DNA of 51,842 nucleotides from Chloroflexota bacterium (lineage in GTDB: Bacteria; Chloroflexota; UBA6077; FW602-bin22; JACPRP01), in assembly GCA_016189905.1 (NCBI GenBank), contig JACPRP010000029.1, positions 1 to 51,842 on the forward strand, given 5' to 3'. This document shows, piece after piece, positions 31,919 through 40,919 of the stretch (positions are counted from its first letter, which is position 1; every line of letters begins with the position of its first letter). Made by a program: the position numbers and the translations under genes. The notes beneath the pieces are model-generated. The model saw nothing but the letters and a program-made list of their open reading frames with translations. It was not told the origin of the DNA and did no database searches.

Positions 31919-33385
31919 ATGAAACGTTTCATTGCCCGGCAGCTCGGGACCATCGTGGCGGTTGTAGCGGTAGTGGCCGTGGTGGCAGTGCTGTCTCTGG
32001 TCGCAGGCGCCACGTTGAAGCTGTCGGACCAGTCCGATTCCGTCTCTGCCGCACCATTGTCGGTCAGCTACAGCTCTGATTTCACGATCAAGAATCTCGA
32101 CGCGACGATGCCGGTTACCGTCACCATTGAGTATTACGATAGCGCCACGGGTGAACTGGCGGTCCCGGCAATAACTTGCACCAACATCCCAGCTGGTGGC
32201 AAGCTAAACGTCCCATACGACAGCGCACTCTGCGGCGGCCAGAACCTCCTTCCCGTCAGCAATGGCTTTGCCGGCTCAGCCGTTCTATCTTCGGATCGGC
32301 CGATCGCGGCGATCAGCAATGAGACCACGCAACCTTACTTTATGTCAGCCAGCTACACTGGCGTGATCACCCCAAGCACTGCCGTGAACGTGCCACTGGC
32401 AATGCGGGAGAATGGCGGCTGGAACACCACCTTATTCATCCAGAACGCCGGCGATGCAGACGCTACAAACGTCAAAGTCGACTTCAGAGACACCTCCAAC
32501 GCGCTCAAGGACACGGTCAACATTCCTTTAATAAAGAAGGGCGCCTCGTACAGTTTGTCACAGGCGACACAGACCAGCCTGCCAACTGGGTATTATGGTG
32601 CGGTGAAGGCCACTTCTGGCAACAGCCAGCCTCTCGCCGTGAGCGTCAACTCCAGTAACGGCAGCATGTTGTTTGCGTCCATAGGGTTCGCTGCTGGTGC
32701 GCAGAAGATCTACGCGCCGGTGGCCATGGCCAATAACAGCGGATGGGATACTGACTTTAATGTGGTGAACATCGGCGACCCGACCACCATCGTCCTTAAG
32801 AGGGGGACACAAGTCGTTGATACCGTCACTAACGTTGGGACCGGACAACTGGTGGTTTGGGGTGGGACATTCAGCGTTGGTGGACATCCATCCCTTCAGA
32901 CACTCCTGAGTCCGGCCAAGTACGGATCTTTCACTGTCGAGGCAACGAACCCAACTGACCAGATAGCTGGCGTGGTGAACGAGACGCATAGGAGTACCGG
33001 CCAGGGCATGGCCTACCAGATGCTCAGCGGCGGGACCAACAGGCTTAACGCTCCCCTCATCATGACGTCTAACGGCGGGTGGTTCACAGACTGGACGATA
33101 ATGAACGTCGGCGCTTCAGATACGGTAGTTACACTTTACAAGGACGGTGTCACTAACGTCGGGACGATCAGCATTCCGGCAGGAGGAAGCTCAGCCTGGC
33201 GCAGGAATGAGATTGGAACGACACTCGGAACTCGCTATTACGGATCGTATCTGGCCGTGGGGCAGAACGCCACGGACAAGCTCGTGGGAATTATCAACGA
33301 GGTCCAGTTTACCGATAACACGCGTTCAGGAAGCGCAAAGTCGGGCGGAGACTATTCGATGGTCTACGAGGCTTTCAATCAGTAG
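31919..33385 (+). CDS. Secreted protein with three beta-sandwich-like repeats
   Basis: AAGGAGG seven bases before the ATG, a near-consensus promoter and a terminator make this a well-defined single-gene unit. The 488-residue protein has a signal peptide (MKRFIARQLG, then a Val/Ala-rich helix) and no later membrane helix. Three repeats share a pattern: VPLAMRENGGWNTTLFIQNAG, APVAMANNSGWDTDFNVVNIG and APLIMTSNGGWFTDWTIMNVG (consensus A-P-L-x-M-x-x-N-x-G-W-x-T-x-x-x-I-x-N-x-G). Asn/Thr/Ser are common, as in surface or S-layer-like proteins. The family is unknown to me. It may be a surface protein modified by the glycan enzymes around it. Confidence 0.75.
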   Translation: MKRFIARQLGTIVAVVAVVAVVAVLSLVAGATLKLSDQSDSVSAAPLSVSYSSDFTIKNLDATMPVTVTIEYYDSATGELAVPAITCTNIPAGGKLNVPYDSALCGGQNLLPVSNGFAGSAVLSSDRPIAAISNETTQPYFMSASYTGVITPSTAVNVPLAMRENGGWNTTLFIQNAGDADATNVKVDFRDTSNALKDTVNIPLIKKGASYSLSQATQTSLPTGYYGAVKATSGNSQPLAVSVNSSNGSMLFASIGFAAGAQKIYAPVAMANNSGWDTDFNVVNIGDPTTIVLKRGTQVVDTVTNVGTGQLVVWGGTFSVGGHPSLQTLLSPAKYGSFTVEATNPTDQIAGVVNETHRSTGQGMAYQMLSGGTNRLNAPLIMTSNGGWFTDWTIMNVGASDTVVTLYKDGVTNVGTISIPAGGSSAWRRNEIGTTLGTRYYGSYLAVGQNATDKLVGIINEVQFTDNTRSGSAKSGGDYSMVYEAFNQ

Positions 33386-33413
33386 CCGCCGACACAACAG
33401 CTAAGAGACGTAT

Positions 33414-33446
33414 AAGGGCCAGCTCCAGCGATGGGTTGGCCCTTTT
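33414..33446 (+). terminator. Rho-independent terminator of the secreted protein gene
   Basis: AAGGGCCA, a 15-base loop and TGGCCCTT followed directly by TT, 28 bases after the stop codon. Confidence 0.75.
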
Positions 33447-33556
33447 GGTATTAATCGTTAGAGTGTGACACCCCGCCCCAGGGCATCCAGGACGGATTCG
33501 ATACCTTACATACCTTACGCTCTTTCCCGTCGGTATTTTCGCAATTAACATGGCCG

Positions 33557-33589
33557 AGGCCGACGCGATTTCGAAAACCGCGTCGGCCT
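33557..33589. other. Perfect 11-bp hairpin
   Basis: AGGCCGACGCG, an 11-base loop, then its reverse complement. It lies in the 423-base gap (33386-33808) between convergent genes, which has no supported gene. No T-tract follows. Confidence 0.5.
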
Positions 33590-33615
33590 AACCCTCCGAC
33601 CCGCCACGCCATTTG

Positions 33616-33665
33616 CGAAATCTGGGAGGGAAAGAATATTAATACTCTTTCCCTCCCAGATTTCG
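33616..33665. other. Perfect 20-bp hairpin with a 10-base AT-rich loop
   Basis: CGAAATCTGGGAGGGAAAGA, loop ATATTAATAC, then the exact reverse complement. It is very stable, contains polypurine/polypyrimidine arms, and lies between convergent genes. It could be a terminator, an RNA-processing site, or a small palindromic mobile or repeat unit. Confidence 0.65.
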
Positions 33666-33808
33666 TATGACGGACACAGAGCTCGATAAGGCGTATGCGT
33701 CCCGCCATCCGTCATTATTTATGGTTCTGTGGAAGGACGAGAATTCGGCACGTTACCGAGCGGAGAGCCAACAACTCATTCAAAGCAATTGTGGGGGGGG
33801 ATCTCGCG

Positions 33809-34732
33809 CTATCGCCAGCGGACGAGCACCAGCGCCCAGGCTATCTCGCACGCTGTAGTGAAGAGACGCATCGCCAGGGCTGCAGCGGTGGCAACCGGAA
33901 GCGGCACCCAGTTGCTCAAGATGGCGACCAGGGATAGTTCGGTTATGCCGAAGCCGCTGGGTGCGACATACACGACCAATGAGATCGCGCCGGTAACGAA
34001 CCAGGCACCCATCACCGCGGGTAACATCGCGACAGGAACGGGATAAAGACTTCTTAGCACGAGGTAGGTGAGCACTCCGCCAATGCCCCAGGCGATGACG
34101 TAAGTTCCTACCCACAACAACACGCGCCAAGTTGCTATGGTGTTTGCGCTACTCTCTTGCTGCTTCGAAAAAAAGGATGTGAGCCTGTTTAAAGCCCATC
34201 TTAGGACACGCGGATGCAAGCACACCACGAGTACGACCCCGACGGCAGCGAGAGCGATCACGTGCGACCGAACCATCTCTGGCAAAGGCGCAAAGGGCAC
34301 CAGCATCAACATAGCGATCAACACCGACAGCGCGACAACGGCGGCCTCAACCGCGATGGCCAAAGAAGTCACTAACTCGGAGAAGCCTTCAAGCCGATAG
34401 AGATAGATCCGGCTTCCAATCCCCCATATGCCACCCGGCAGGCGGCGCGCAGCATTGGAGAGGGCATAGATCCTTGCGTTGGTTCGGAAGCTCTTCCCAA
34501 GGGCAAGGTCGCTAGAGATGAGATGCCAACCGAATGCCGATACACCTAAGCCAGAGAAATAGACAACGCAGGCCAACGCCAGGGACAACCAGTTTATCTT
34601 CCACTCAACGACTGCAGCCTGTTCCCAGGACACGCGGAGCAGAACCACAAAAGCAGCCAGGGATACGAACAGCATAAGGCCCGCAGTTGTCCTCTTCATT
34701 CGAAGGAAGCAAAGGACCTTTGCCATTTCCAC
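33809..34732 (-). CDS. Lysylphosphatidylglycerol synthase TM-domain (UPF0104/flippase-like) protein
   Basis: I favour GTG 34732 (AAGGA eight bases upstream), giving about 307 residues. It has about eight hydrophobic segments with family motifs: RRLPGGIWGIGSRIYLYRLEG in the first third, and VYVAPSGFGITELSLVAILS near the end. The family includes the flippase domain of MprF and integral membrane proteins of glycan clusters (AglD-like). It starts about 15 bases after the GT2 gene. A lipid-linked-sugar transport role is plausible but unproven. Confidence 0.8.
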   Translation of the reverse strand: MEMAKVLCFLRMKRTTAGLMLFVSLAAFVVLLRVSWEQAAVVEWKINWLSLALACVVYFSGLGVSAFGWHLISSDLALGKSFRTNARIYALSNAARRLPGGIWGIGSRIYLYRLEGFSELVTSLAIAVEAAVVALSVLIAMLMLVPFAPLPEMVRSHVIALAAVGVVLVVCLHPRVLRWALNRLTSFFSKQQESSANTIATWRVLLWVGTYVIAWGIGGVLTYLVLRSLYPVPVAMLPAVMGAWFVTGAISLVVYVAPSGFGITELSLVAILSNWVPLPVATAAALAMRLFTTACEIAWALVLVRWR

Positions 34733-34746
34733 GTTCAAAATCCTTC

Positions 34747-35424
34747 TCAGTCGACGAAGCGATACTTGATCAGCGCCCATAGCGCCGGGATGGCATCTTT
34801 CCAGGAGATTTTCTTGCCCTCTTGGAACTCGCGGCCGTAGTAAGAGATGGGAATCTCGTAGATTCGGTGGCCGGCTTTTAGGACCTTCGCGGTGACTTCG
34901 GGCTCAAAGTCGAAGCGATTGGCGCGCAGCTTGAGGCCAAGTATGACGTCGCGATGAAACATTTTGTAGCACGTCTCCATATCCGAAAGCGTCGTGTCAT
35001 AGAGCACGTTGGTGATCAACGTTAGCACCTTGTTGCCGACCATGTGCCAGAAGAACATGTTTCTGTGCTCGCCGGTGAACCTGGAGCCGTAGACTACCTT
35101 GGCCCGACCACTCTCGATGGGCTTGATCAAACGCAGGAACTCCATTGGATCGTATTCCAGGTCAGCATCCTGGACAATAACCATGTCGCCTTTAACGTGC
35201 GTGAGGCCGGTTCTGATTGCCGCACCCTTACCCTGGTTACGCTCGTGGAAATAGACCGCAACCCCGCCGCCCGCGGCAATATCACGTAATATCTCGCGCG
35301 TGCCATCGGTAGAGAAATCGTCCACGATGATGATCTCTTTACTCAAGTCTACGGCCTGGACCTTTTCGATGATCTCGCGAATGGTCGCCTTTTCGTTATA
35401 TACAGGGATTATCACAGACAGCAA
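34747..35424 (-). CDS. GT2 glycosyltransferase (DPM1/polyprenyl-phosphate type)
   Basis: A 225-residue enzyme without TM helices. It starts at TTG 35424 (AAAGG upstream) or GTG 35415. SVIIPVYNEKATIREII, IIIVDDFSTDGTREIL, ERNQGKGAAIRTGL, IVQDADLEYDPMEF and VVYGSRFTGEH are the landmarks of dolichol/undecaprenyl-phosphate mannosyl or glucosyl transferases, and RFDFEPEVTAKVLKAGHRIYE and ISWKDAIPALWALIKYRF complete the family pattern. It should charge a polyprenyl phosphate with one sugar. It follows the Wzm/Wzt exporter genes by 28 bases. Confidence 0.9.
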   Translation of the reverse strand: MLSVIIPVYNEKATIREIIEKVQAVDLSKEIIIVDDFSTDGTREILRDIAAGGGVAVYFHERNQGKGAAIRTGLTHVKGDMVIVQDADLEYDPMEFLRLIKPIESGRAKVVYGSRFTGEHRNMFFWHMVGNKVLTLITNVLYDTTLSDMETCYKMFHRDVILGLKLRANRFDFEPEVTAKVLKAGHRIYEIPISYYGREFQEGKKISWKDAIPALWALIKYRFVD

Positions 35425-35452
35425 CGTCGCTCAACCTTTCGTAAAAAGGGCT

Positions 35453-37216
35453 TTACTCTGACCAGATCTCCTGAACAATCAGCCCAAGCTCGCGGTAATC
35501 ACTGTTGATGCCGATCTGCCTCGGGACAATGGTTGGCGAAACCTCGATCGTGACCCCGACATCACCGCGCCCGGCACCGTCTAAGGCGAAGGAAAGGGAC
35601 GTGAGCTCCCCCCCATTAAGCTGGAATTCGCCTATTGAGGCCCCGTTGACCAGGACGTGACCTGTGAGGCATTCGCGAACCTCCACGGCCGGGTTGCTTA
35701 CCTTCAAGAAAAGCCTGGACGCGAATTCAGGAAGGGTCACGAATAGCGATGCCCGCCCAGTCGTCCAGCGGTACTTCTGGCCGTGACCCTCTGGATCGTA
35801 CCACCCATCCCGCAAACACGCCGCATCGTTCTCACCGAGATATACGTGCGTCGGCCACGCCCCGCCTCCGCCGCCCGCATGGCCATTCGCCCCCTGTTCA
35901 CCTGTGGGCGAGCCCGGCTCGTCTCGGACGGGGACATCGCGATCGACGTGAGACGTCACCACGCCGTCTAACCAGACGTGCCGCAGCGTTACCAGGCCAT
36001 CTTCCAGCACGCCGTGAGATGGCTCACATCTCTCGATTGTGAAGCGATGCTTTTGATGATGCACATCCAGGGCACAATCAGGCGCATCGGTGGGCCAGAC
36101 AGCCACCGCGACGCTGTACACACCTTCGAGCAAAGGAAGACTGGTATATTTCAGATCGAGGATATCGCGCTCTGGCCCTCTCTTGCGGCCTGCCAACGAT
36201 AACGGATATAGCGCCCTGTGGATCAACGTCGCGCTCGCGTCATTGATATTAACCGAAAAGGTGCAGTCAGGCAACAACTCGCCATTGTGGACGCTGTAGA
36301 GTAAACGGACAACTAGATCATCGCCAGTTCGGAAAGTCCGTCGTTCGATGCGGTCCGGGCCAAGGATCTTCACATCACGTATCTGAATCCCTGCCGTCGC
36401 CGGAGCATCCTGGCGTTGAGCGTTCTGGGCCTGTCTGCCGACCTGCTCACGCTGCCTCTGCTGTTCCTCATCCTCCTGTTCCTGCTCAACCTCACACACG
36501 TAGTCGAACACCACCTTCTTGCTCTCGCCAATCGATCTGATGTTGCCGTGATCGAGCCAGATGGCACGGGTGCAGATGTTCTTGACAGACTCCAGAGCGT
36601 GAGAAACGAAGATGATGGTCTTTCCTATGCGCTGGAAATCTCGAATCCTTTCCAGGCACTTGTCCTGGAAGGCTTTATCGCCAACCGCCAGGACCTCGTC
36701 GATCAACAAGATGTCGGTATCCACGTTGATCGCGACCGAGAAGGCCAGACGCATATACATGCCCGAGGAGTAGTGCTTCACCGGCACGTCGATAAACCGG
36801 CTGAGCTCAGAGAAGTCCACGATTCCGTCGAACTTCTGCAGAATCTCCCGCCTGCTGAAGCCAAGCAACGAGCCATTCAGGAAGATGTTCTCGCGACCGG
36901 TGAGATCCGGATGGAACCCGGCGCCAAGCTCTAAAAGTGAAGATATGGTGCCGTTCACCACGACCTTGCCTTCGGTTGGCTCGATTATTTTCGAAATCAG
37001 TTTCAGAATCGTGCTCTTGCCTGATCCGTTGTGCCCAATTATTCCAACGGACTCGCCCTCCGACACGCTGAAGCTGGCGTTATTCAGCGCCCAGAACTCC
37101 TCGCGCGAGCCGTTGTTTCTGAGCAGATTGACCAGGAGATCCTGAAACGAGCGATTCCCCTCGTGCTGGATGATGAACTTCTTGGATACGTTCTCTAGCC
37201 GGATCGCGTCGGTCAT
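35453..37216 (-). CDS. wzt: Polysaccharide ABC exporter ATPase (Wzt type) with two C-terminal beta domains
   Basis: A 587-residue ATPase. Walker A is GHNGSGKST (61-69), Q-loop region SSLLELGAGFHPDLTGREN, signature HYSSGMYMRLAFS, and Walker B DILLIDEVLAVGD (about 167-179). A charged linker rich in Glu/Gln (about 243-270) leads to a Wzt_C-like carbohydrate-binding domain (about 275-405). A Gly-rich linker then leads to a second beta-sandwich domain (about 445-587) with DGWYDPEGHGQKYRWT and VLVNGASIGEFQL, a type seen on sugar-handling enzymes. Typical Wzt proteins are about 400-450 residues, so the last domain is extra. It overlaps the permease gene by four bases. Confidence 0.9.
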   Translation of the reverse strand: MTDAIRLENVSKKFIIQHEGNRSFQDLLVNLLRNNGSREEFWALNNASFSVSEGESVGIIGHNGSGKSTILKLISKIIEPTEGKVVVNGTISSLLELGAGFHPDLTGRENIFLNGSLLGFSRREILQKFDGIVDFSELSRFIDVPVKHYSSGMYMRLAFSVAINVDTDILLIDEVLAVGDKAFQDKCLERIRDFQRIGKTIIFVSHALESVKNICTRAIWLDHGNIRSIGESKKVVFDYVCEVEQEQEDEEQQRQREQVGRQAQNAQRQDAPATAGIQIRDVKILGPDRIERRTFRTGDDLVVRLLYSVHNGELLPDCTFSVNINDASATLIHRALYPLSLAGRKRGPERDILDLKYTSLPLLEGVYSVAVAVWPTDAPDCALDVHHQKHRFTIERCEPSHGVLEDGLVTLRHVWLDGVVTSHVDRDVPVRDEPGSPTGEQGANGHAGGGGGAWPTHVYLGENDAACLRDGWYDPEGHGQKYRWTTGRASLFVTLPEFASRLFLKVSNPAVEVRECLTGHVLVNGASIGEFQLNGGELTSLSFALDGAGRGDVGVTIEVSPTIVPRQIGINSDYRELGLIVQEIWSE

Positions 37217-37995
37217 AGCTCTTCACCGAACGTTCTCGCCCTGCGAGCGAAGTACCAGTAGCCGGCAAAGAACACCGCCAATGCCGTCGCGAAAGTCCGC
37301 AACACGAAGAACATATCTGGCGCTCCGCCTCCGAGAAGAATGATTCGATAGGTCGAGATGAGCGACGCCATCGGGTTCACTATGTAAAGCCAGCGAGAGT
37401 AGTCTGGGAAGAGGTCACCGATGTCGTAGAACACCGGTGTAAGGAAAAACCAGGCGAGTATGGCGACATCCATTATTACCTCAGCATCTCTGAAGGAGAC
37501 GTTGAGGGCAGAAAGAAACAGCGCCAACCCCATTAGGAAAACCATTTGAATAAAAATGATGACCGGCAATAGCGCGAATATCAGCTTGATTTGCACGCCA
37601 AAGATCAGCAGCATCGCGAATAGCACAATCAGGGCAAGGAGGAAATTCACCAGGTTTGAAAGGACCACCGACATCGGCAGCAACTCTCTGGGGAAGTAGA
37701 CCTTCTTGATCAGGCCGCCGTTAGAGACGATGCTCCCTGTAGCACTGGCGACGGCGGCAGAGCACCAGTTCCAGGGAAGGATCGCGACTAGAATGAAGAT
37801 CGGGAACTTATCGATCCGATTGTTCGGCATCATGACGGTAAACACCAGCGTGAATACCATCATCATCAGGAGAGGGTTCAACAGTGACCAGATGAATCCG
37901 AGAAAACTCCTCTTATACCGGATCTTCAGGTCTCGCACGACGAGGTTCCTGACAAGCTCTCGGTACTTGAGAAGCTGTCTCAATTTGACCAGCAC
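37213..37995 (-). CDS. wzm: Polysaccharide ABC exporter permease (Wzm type, ABC-2)
   Basis: A 260-residue ABC-2 permease with about six membrane helices. The N-terminus VRDLKIRYKRSFLGFIWSLLNPLLMM is the conserved connector region of Wzm/TagG proteins, with NNRIDKFPIFILVAILPWNW and WFFLTPVFYDI as further landmarks. With the adjacent Wzt it would move a completed lipid-linked glycan across the membrane. It is the first gene of its operon and has a near-consensus promoter. Bases 38109-38314 upstream hold no gene. Confidence 0.92.
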   Translation of the reverse strand: MLVKLRQLLKYRELVRNLVVRDLKIRYKRSFLGFIWSLLNPLLMMMVFTLVFTVMMPNNRIDKFPIFILVAILPWNWCSAAVASATGSIVSNGGLIKKVYFPRELLPMSVVLSNLVNFLLALIVLFAMLLIFGVQIKLIFALLPVIIFIQMVFLMGLALFLSALNVSFRDAEVIMDVAILAWFFLTPVFYDIGDLFPDYSRWLYIVNPMASLISTYRIILLGGGAPDMFFVLRTFATALAVFFAGYWYFARRARTFGEEL

Positions 37996-38079
37996 GAACG
38001 ATTCCCCGCGGCTAACGTCTGTTTTTCTCTCCGCATCCTACCACCCACAATTCGCTTGTTTGCCTCCTGACCAGTTGGC

Positions 38080-38108
38080 AGTATAGCACATCACTTAGCC
38101 GGTGACAA
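38080..38108 (-). promoter_or_regulatory. Predicted promoter of the wzm-wzt operon
   Basis: On the minus strand TTGTCA (38108-38103), 17-base spacer, TATACT (38085-38080), about 85 bases before the wzm ATG. Confidence 0.65.
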
Positions 38109-38173
38109 GCAACCGCCGCTGCCGGGGTTGTTCGCAGGATTGCAGGAATGCGTTGGAAAGTCCGTCAAGGCGT

Positions 38174-38200
38174 CAACGAATCAGCAACGGATAAACGGAT
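38174..38200. repeat. Dispersed-repeat fragment related to 4254-4360
   Basis: AACGGATAAACGGATGG recurs with one or two changes in the tandem repeat unit near 4254-4270 and 4347-4355. It lies in the gene-free gap 37996-38314, which also holds the wzm promoter and a short GCTGC/GCAGC hairpin near 38271-38291. Confidence 0.4.
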
Positions 38201-38314
38201 GGGGGGCCGTTATTCCATCCGCTGACGCTGAAAACCCTTCCTATTTCCGCAATCATCTATATGCTACTCCGCTGCTACTCAGAAGCAGCGCCTGCGTAAG
38301 GTAGTTATTGATAT

Positions 38315-39256
38315 CTACGCGATGCCCAGGATCCCGGCGGCATTTTTCCAGTATATCTTCTCTTTCGCCTCGGCCGATAATGGAGCGTTTTCTACGGCCG
38401 GGACGACCAGCGCGTGCTCTGAGCCTGAGAAGGGATAATCCGTCCCCAGCACAATGTGATCCTCGCCAGCGTATTGGAGCGCGCAACTGAAAGGACCCGT
38501 GCCAAAGGTCAGAGCCATATCATAATACATCTGGCGGAAATACTCGCTCGGCGGCTTGCTGATATTCTTCCGCGTCTCCTCGTAGCGGCGCGCAGCGTGG
38601 TCTAGGCGATCCGATATGAACGGGATTGCCCCACCCAGGTGGCACAAAACGATCGGGAAGCTCGGGTATTTTTCTCTGACGCCGCTCAGCACCAGGCGTG
38701 TGACAGTGGTGCAGGTCTCGTACAGGTAGCCAAGATTCGCGGTCATCCGGTAGCTACGCAACAGCGGCAAATCGACCGGGTCCATCGGGTGAATGAACGC
38801 CGGCAATCGCAGACGATCGAGCTCCGCGAAGAACGGGAGGAACTCGGGTGCGTCCAGAGGCTTGCCCGCGATATTGCTTCCCAGCCCAACTCCAACCATC
38901 CCCGGCTTTCGCCGGGCTCGATGCAACTCCTCGATCGCCATATCGACGTCGGTCAGTGGTAGGCACATCAGGGCACGGAAATGGTCCGGGTCCTTGTCGC
39001 AGACCTCGGCCATAGTATCGTTGCAGATCTGGGCCATTGCCTGGCTGAACTGATTATCCGCGAAGAAGACGTTCGGCGCCGACACGGAGAGAACCTCGAT
39101 ATCGACCCTGGCTTCCTCCATCACGGCCAGTCTTCCTTCTGTGCCTGCCATGGAGCTCATATCGAAGCCACCCGGCGTGATCACCGGCCAACCCGCCTTT
39201 TCGAGCTCGCGCACGTAATCGGGCGGATAATAATGGCAGTGCATGTCAATCTTCAT
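38315..39256 (-). CDS. Amidohydrolase-2 family protein (ACMSD/resorcylate decarboxylase-like)
   Basis: From ATG 39256 the protein has 313 residues. The metal site is recognisable: DMHCH (His6, His8), AFIHPMDP, IVLCHLGGAIPFISDRLDHAARR and LGTDYPF. The family includes metal-dependent decarboxylases such as ACMSD and gamma-resorcylate decarboxylase, and also hydrolases, so decarboxylation is inferred. The Tyr-Glu-Glu-rich RYEETRKNIS segment is shared with its paralog at 44017. It lies about 30 bases downstream of a UbiD gene, which supports a shared carboxylic acid pathway. Confidence 0.85.
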   Translation of the reverse strand: MKIDMHCHYYPPDYVRELEKAGWPVITPGGFDMSSMAGTEGRLAVMEEARVDIEVLSVSAPNVFFADNQFSQAMAQICNDTMAEVCDKDPDHFRALMCLPLTDVDMAIEELHRARRKPGMVGVGLGSNIAGKPLDAPEFLPFFAELDRLRLPAFIHPMDPVDLPLLRSYRMTANLGYLYETCTTVTRLVLSGVREKYPSFPIVLCHLGGAIPFISDRLDHAARRYEETRKNISKPPSEYFRQMYYDMALTFGTGPFSCALQYAGEDHIVLGTDYPFSGSEHALVVPAVENAPLSAEAKEKIYWKNAAGILGIA

Positions 39257-39289
39257 TGAGCGCACTCTCCTCTACAGATTGGGTCACCA

Positions 39290-40726
39290 TCACAGATTCA
39301 GCAAATCGCTCCATCGCTCCTTGACCTTTGCCGCGAGCTCAGGGCTGATGGCGATCTCTTTAGGGAACTTCTCCATCCATTCGAAAGGCTTGCAGGCGTC
39401 GATGATAGCCCTCGAATTGAAAAATCCGTTCGCGGGCCTGGGGATCATTGGATCGAGGGAAGAGCTCCAGGTCCGGCGGATTACGTCAATGTCTTGCTCT
39501 GGATCGGTCCTCGTGCAGAGGGCCCACATCACATCTTGAATATTTGATGGATCGATATCGTCGTCGACGACAATCACGTATTTTGTCATATTCGACCCCG
39601 AGTCCCCGTGTCGACTGCCGGCGACGAGCATACCCACCTGTTTGGCGTGCCCGGCGTAGCGCTGCTTTATGGAGACGATGATCATCATACGGACGCCTGC
39701 CTCACTCATCCAGACGCTCTTCACGTCGGGAACGCCGCTTTCCTCGAGCCAACTGTGCAGGATGGCGCTGCCCATCAGCACACGGTAATGCGTGCTTTCG
39801 CTGCGCGGCCGAGCCGGCGGCGCACCGAGCAGCACAGGATTGTTGCGGTGATAGACCCGCTCCACCTTCATGAACGGAGCGGGCGCCGCCTCGGCTGCAT
39901 AGTAGCCCAACCACTCCCCGAACGGGCCTTCCATCTTCGTCTCGCCGGGGTAAATCCAGCCAGCCAGGACGATCTCGCTGCTTGCCGGGACCGGCAAACC
40001 GGTGATCTCCTCGCGGATCACTTCGATCGGCTCGCCTCTGATGGCGCCGCCGAAGTTGTATTCATTCTGAACTGAGGTCGAGGCCATTCTCGACAGCAGC
40101 GGATGGTGCCCAAGTGAAACCGCTATCGGGCAAGGCTTGCCTCTGGCGTGCCACTTTTCGACGTGCAGATTGCCGTGAGTACCGGGTCTGGCAAAAAGGG
40201 CGACCTTGTCCCTATCGTGAAGCATCATCCTATAGAGGCCAAGATTCACGTCTCCTGAGTCTGGGTCTCTGGTTATGGTGGCGTGAGCGGTGCCTAAGTA
40301 CCGACCCCCGTCGTCCTCGTGCCATTTAGGCGCAGGAAATTCGAGGAGGTCGACGTCGTTGCCCGAATGCACGTTCTCGAAAACCGGCCCTGATTGGACA
40401 TCTTTGGGAGGAAACTTGTCCGCTTCGGCTCGCCACGTGGGAAGTTTCTTGCGTAACTCGGCCACCAACTCCAGGTCTGTGAGGCCCTTCGAGAGACCGA
40501 GCAGATGGGCTATTCGGCTGGATGTGGCCGTAGCACAGCTTAGCACTCGATAGCCCGACGGATAGCCCTTGATGTTATCGAAGAGAAGCGCGGGGGCGTT
40601 TCGTTTTCCCCCGTTTAGCATCGATAACGCGCCGATCTCCTCGTTCCAATCAGCCCCGTCGATCCTGTAGAGCTCGCCCATCTCGTCCACTTCTGCCAGC
40701 CAACCGCGCAGGTCGTTTGCCATCAT
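39290..40726 (-). CDS. UbiD family decarboxylase (paralog 1)
   Basis: A 478-residue prFMN-dependent decarboxylase family member. EGPFGE (266-271) carries the two catalytic-type Glu residues, and R166 in NLGLYRMM is the expected Arg. DLLEFPAPKWHEDDGGRYLGT and YVIVVDDDIDPSNIQDVMWAL are further family landmarks. UbiD enzymes act reversibly on aromatic or unsaturated carboxylic acids; the substrate is unknown. Two ATGs lie together; the second (40723) is better spaced from AGGAGG. No UbiX gene for prFMN is present in the window. Confidence 0.9.
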   Translation of the reverse strand: MMANDLRGWLAEVDEMGELYRIDGADWNEEIGALSMLNGGKRNAPALLFDNIKGYPSGYRVLSCATATSSRIAHLLGLSKGLTDLELVAELRKKLPTWRAEADKFPPKDVQSGPVFENVHSGNDVDLLEFPAPKWHEDDGGRYLGTAHATITRDPDSGDVNLGLYRMMLHDRDKVALFARPGTHGNLHVEKWHARGKPCPIAVSLGHHPLLSRMASTSVQNEYNFGGAIRGEPIEVIREEITGLPVPASSEIVLAGWIYPGETKMEGPFGEWLGYYAAEAAPAPFMKVERVYHRNNPVLLGAPPARPRSESTHYRVLMGSAILHSWLEESGVPDVKSVWMSEAGVRMMIIVSIKQRYAGHAKQVGMLVAGSRHGDSGSNMTKYVIVVDDDIDPSNIQDVMWALCTRTDPEQDIDVIRRTWSSSLDPMIPRPANGFFNSRAIIDACKPFEWMEKFPKEIAISPELAAKVKERWSDLLNL

Positions 40727-40804
40727 TGACCTCCTCTCAATTCAATCCTCAATTCGATCCAACGGCAGTTTTCGTTAGCGTTTGTTGGTCGGCCCCCTGG
40801 CGGG

Positions 40805-40902
40805 GCGTCCTTCAGCGGAAGGACGCTCTTGCGATAATGTCAGGGGGTCGCCCCTAGGATAACTGTCACCCCTCGCCCTTCGGCGAAAGGGCAAAGGGTG
40901 AC
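40805..40902. other. Two hairpins in the gap between UbiD paralog 1 and the substrate-binding protein gene
   Basis: A perfect 8-bp stem (GCGTCCTT / AAGGACGC, 40805-40826) and a nested hairpin (GTCACCC / GGGTGAC with inner GCCCTT / AAGGGC, 40865-40902). The second is 18 bases after the substrate-binding protein stop and may be its terminator, though it lacks a T-tract. Confidence 0.5.
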
Positions 40903-40919
40903 ACACCGGTAACAGTGAG

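Noticed and set aside
33740..33753. GAATTCGGCACG, similar to a cloning adaptor.
   Set aside because: Only 12 bases match, and the flanking sequence is ordinary; chance is sufficient.
33667..33858. A 63-codon plus-strand frame starting right after the 20-bp hairpin.
   Set aside because: No ribosome site, no recognisable sequence, and its 3' part overlaps the end of the flippase-like gene.
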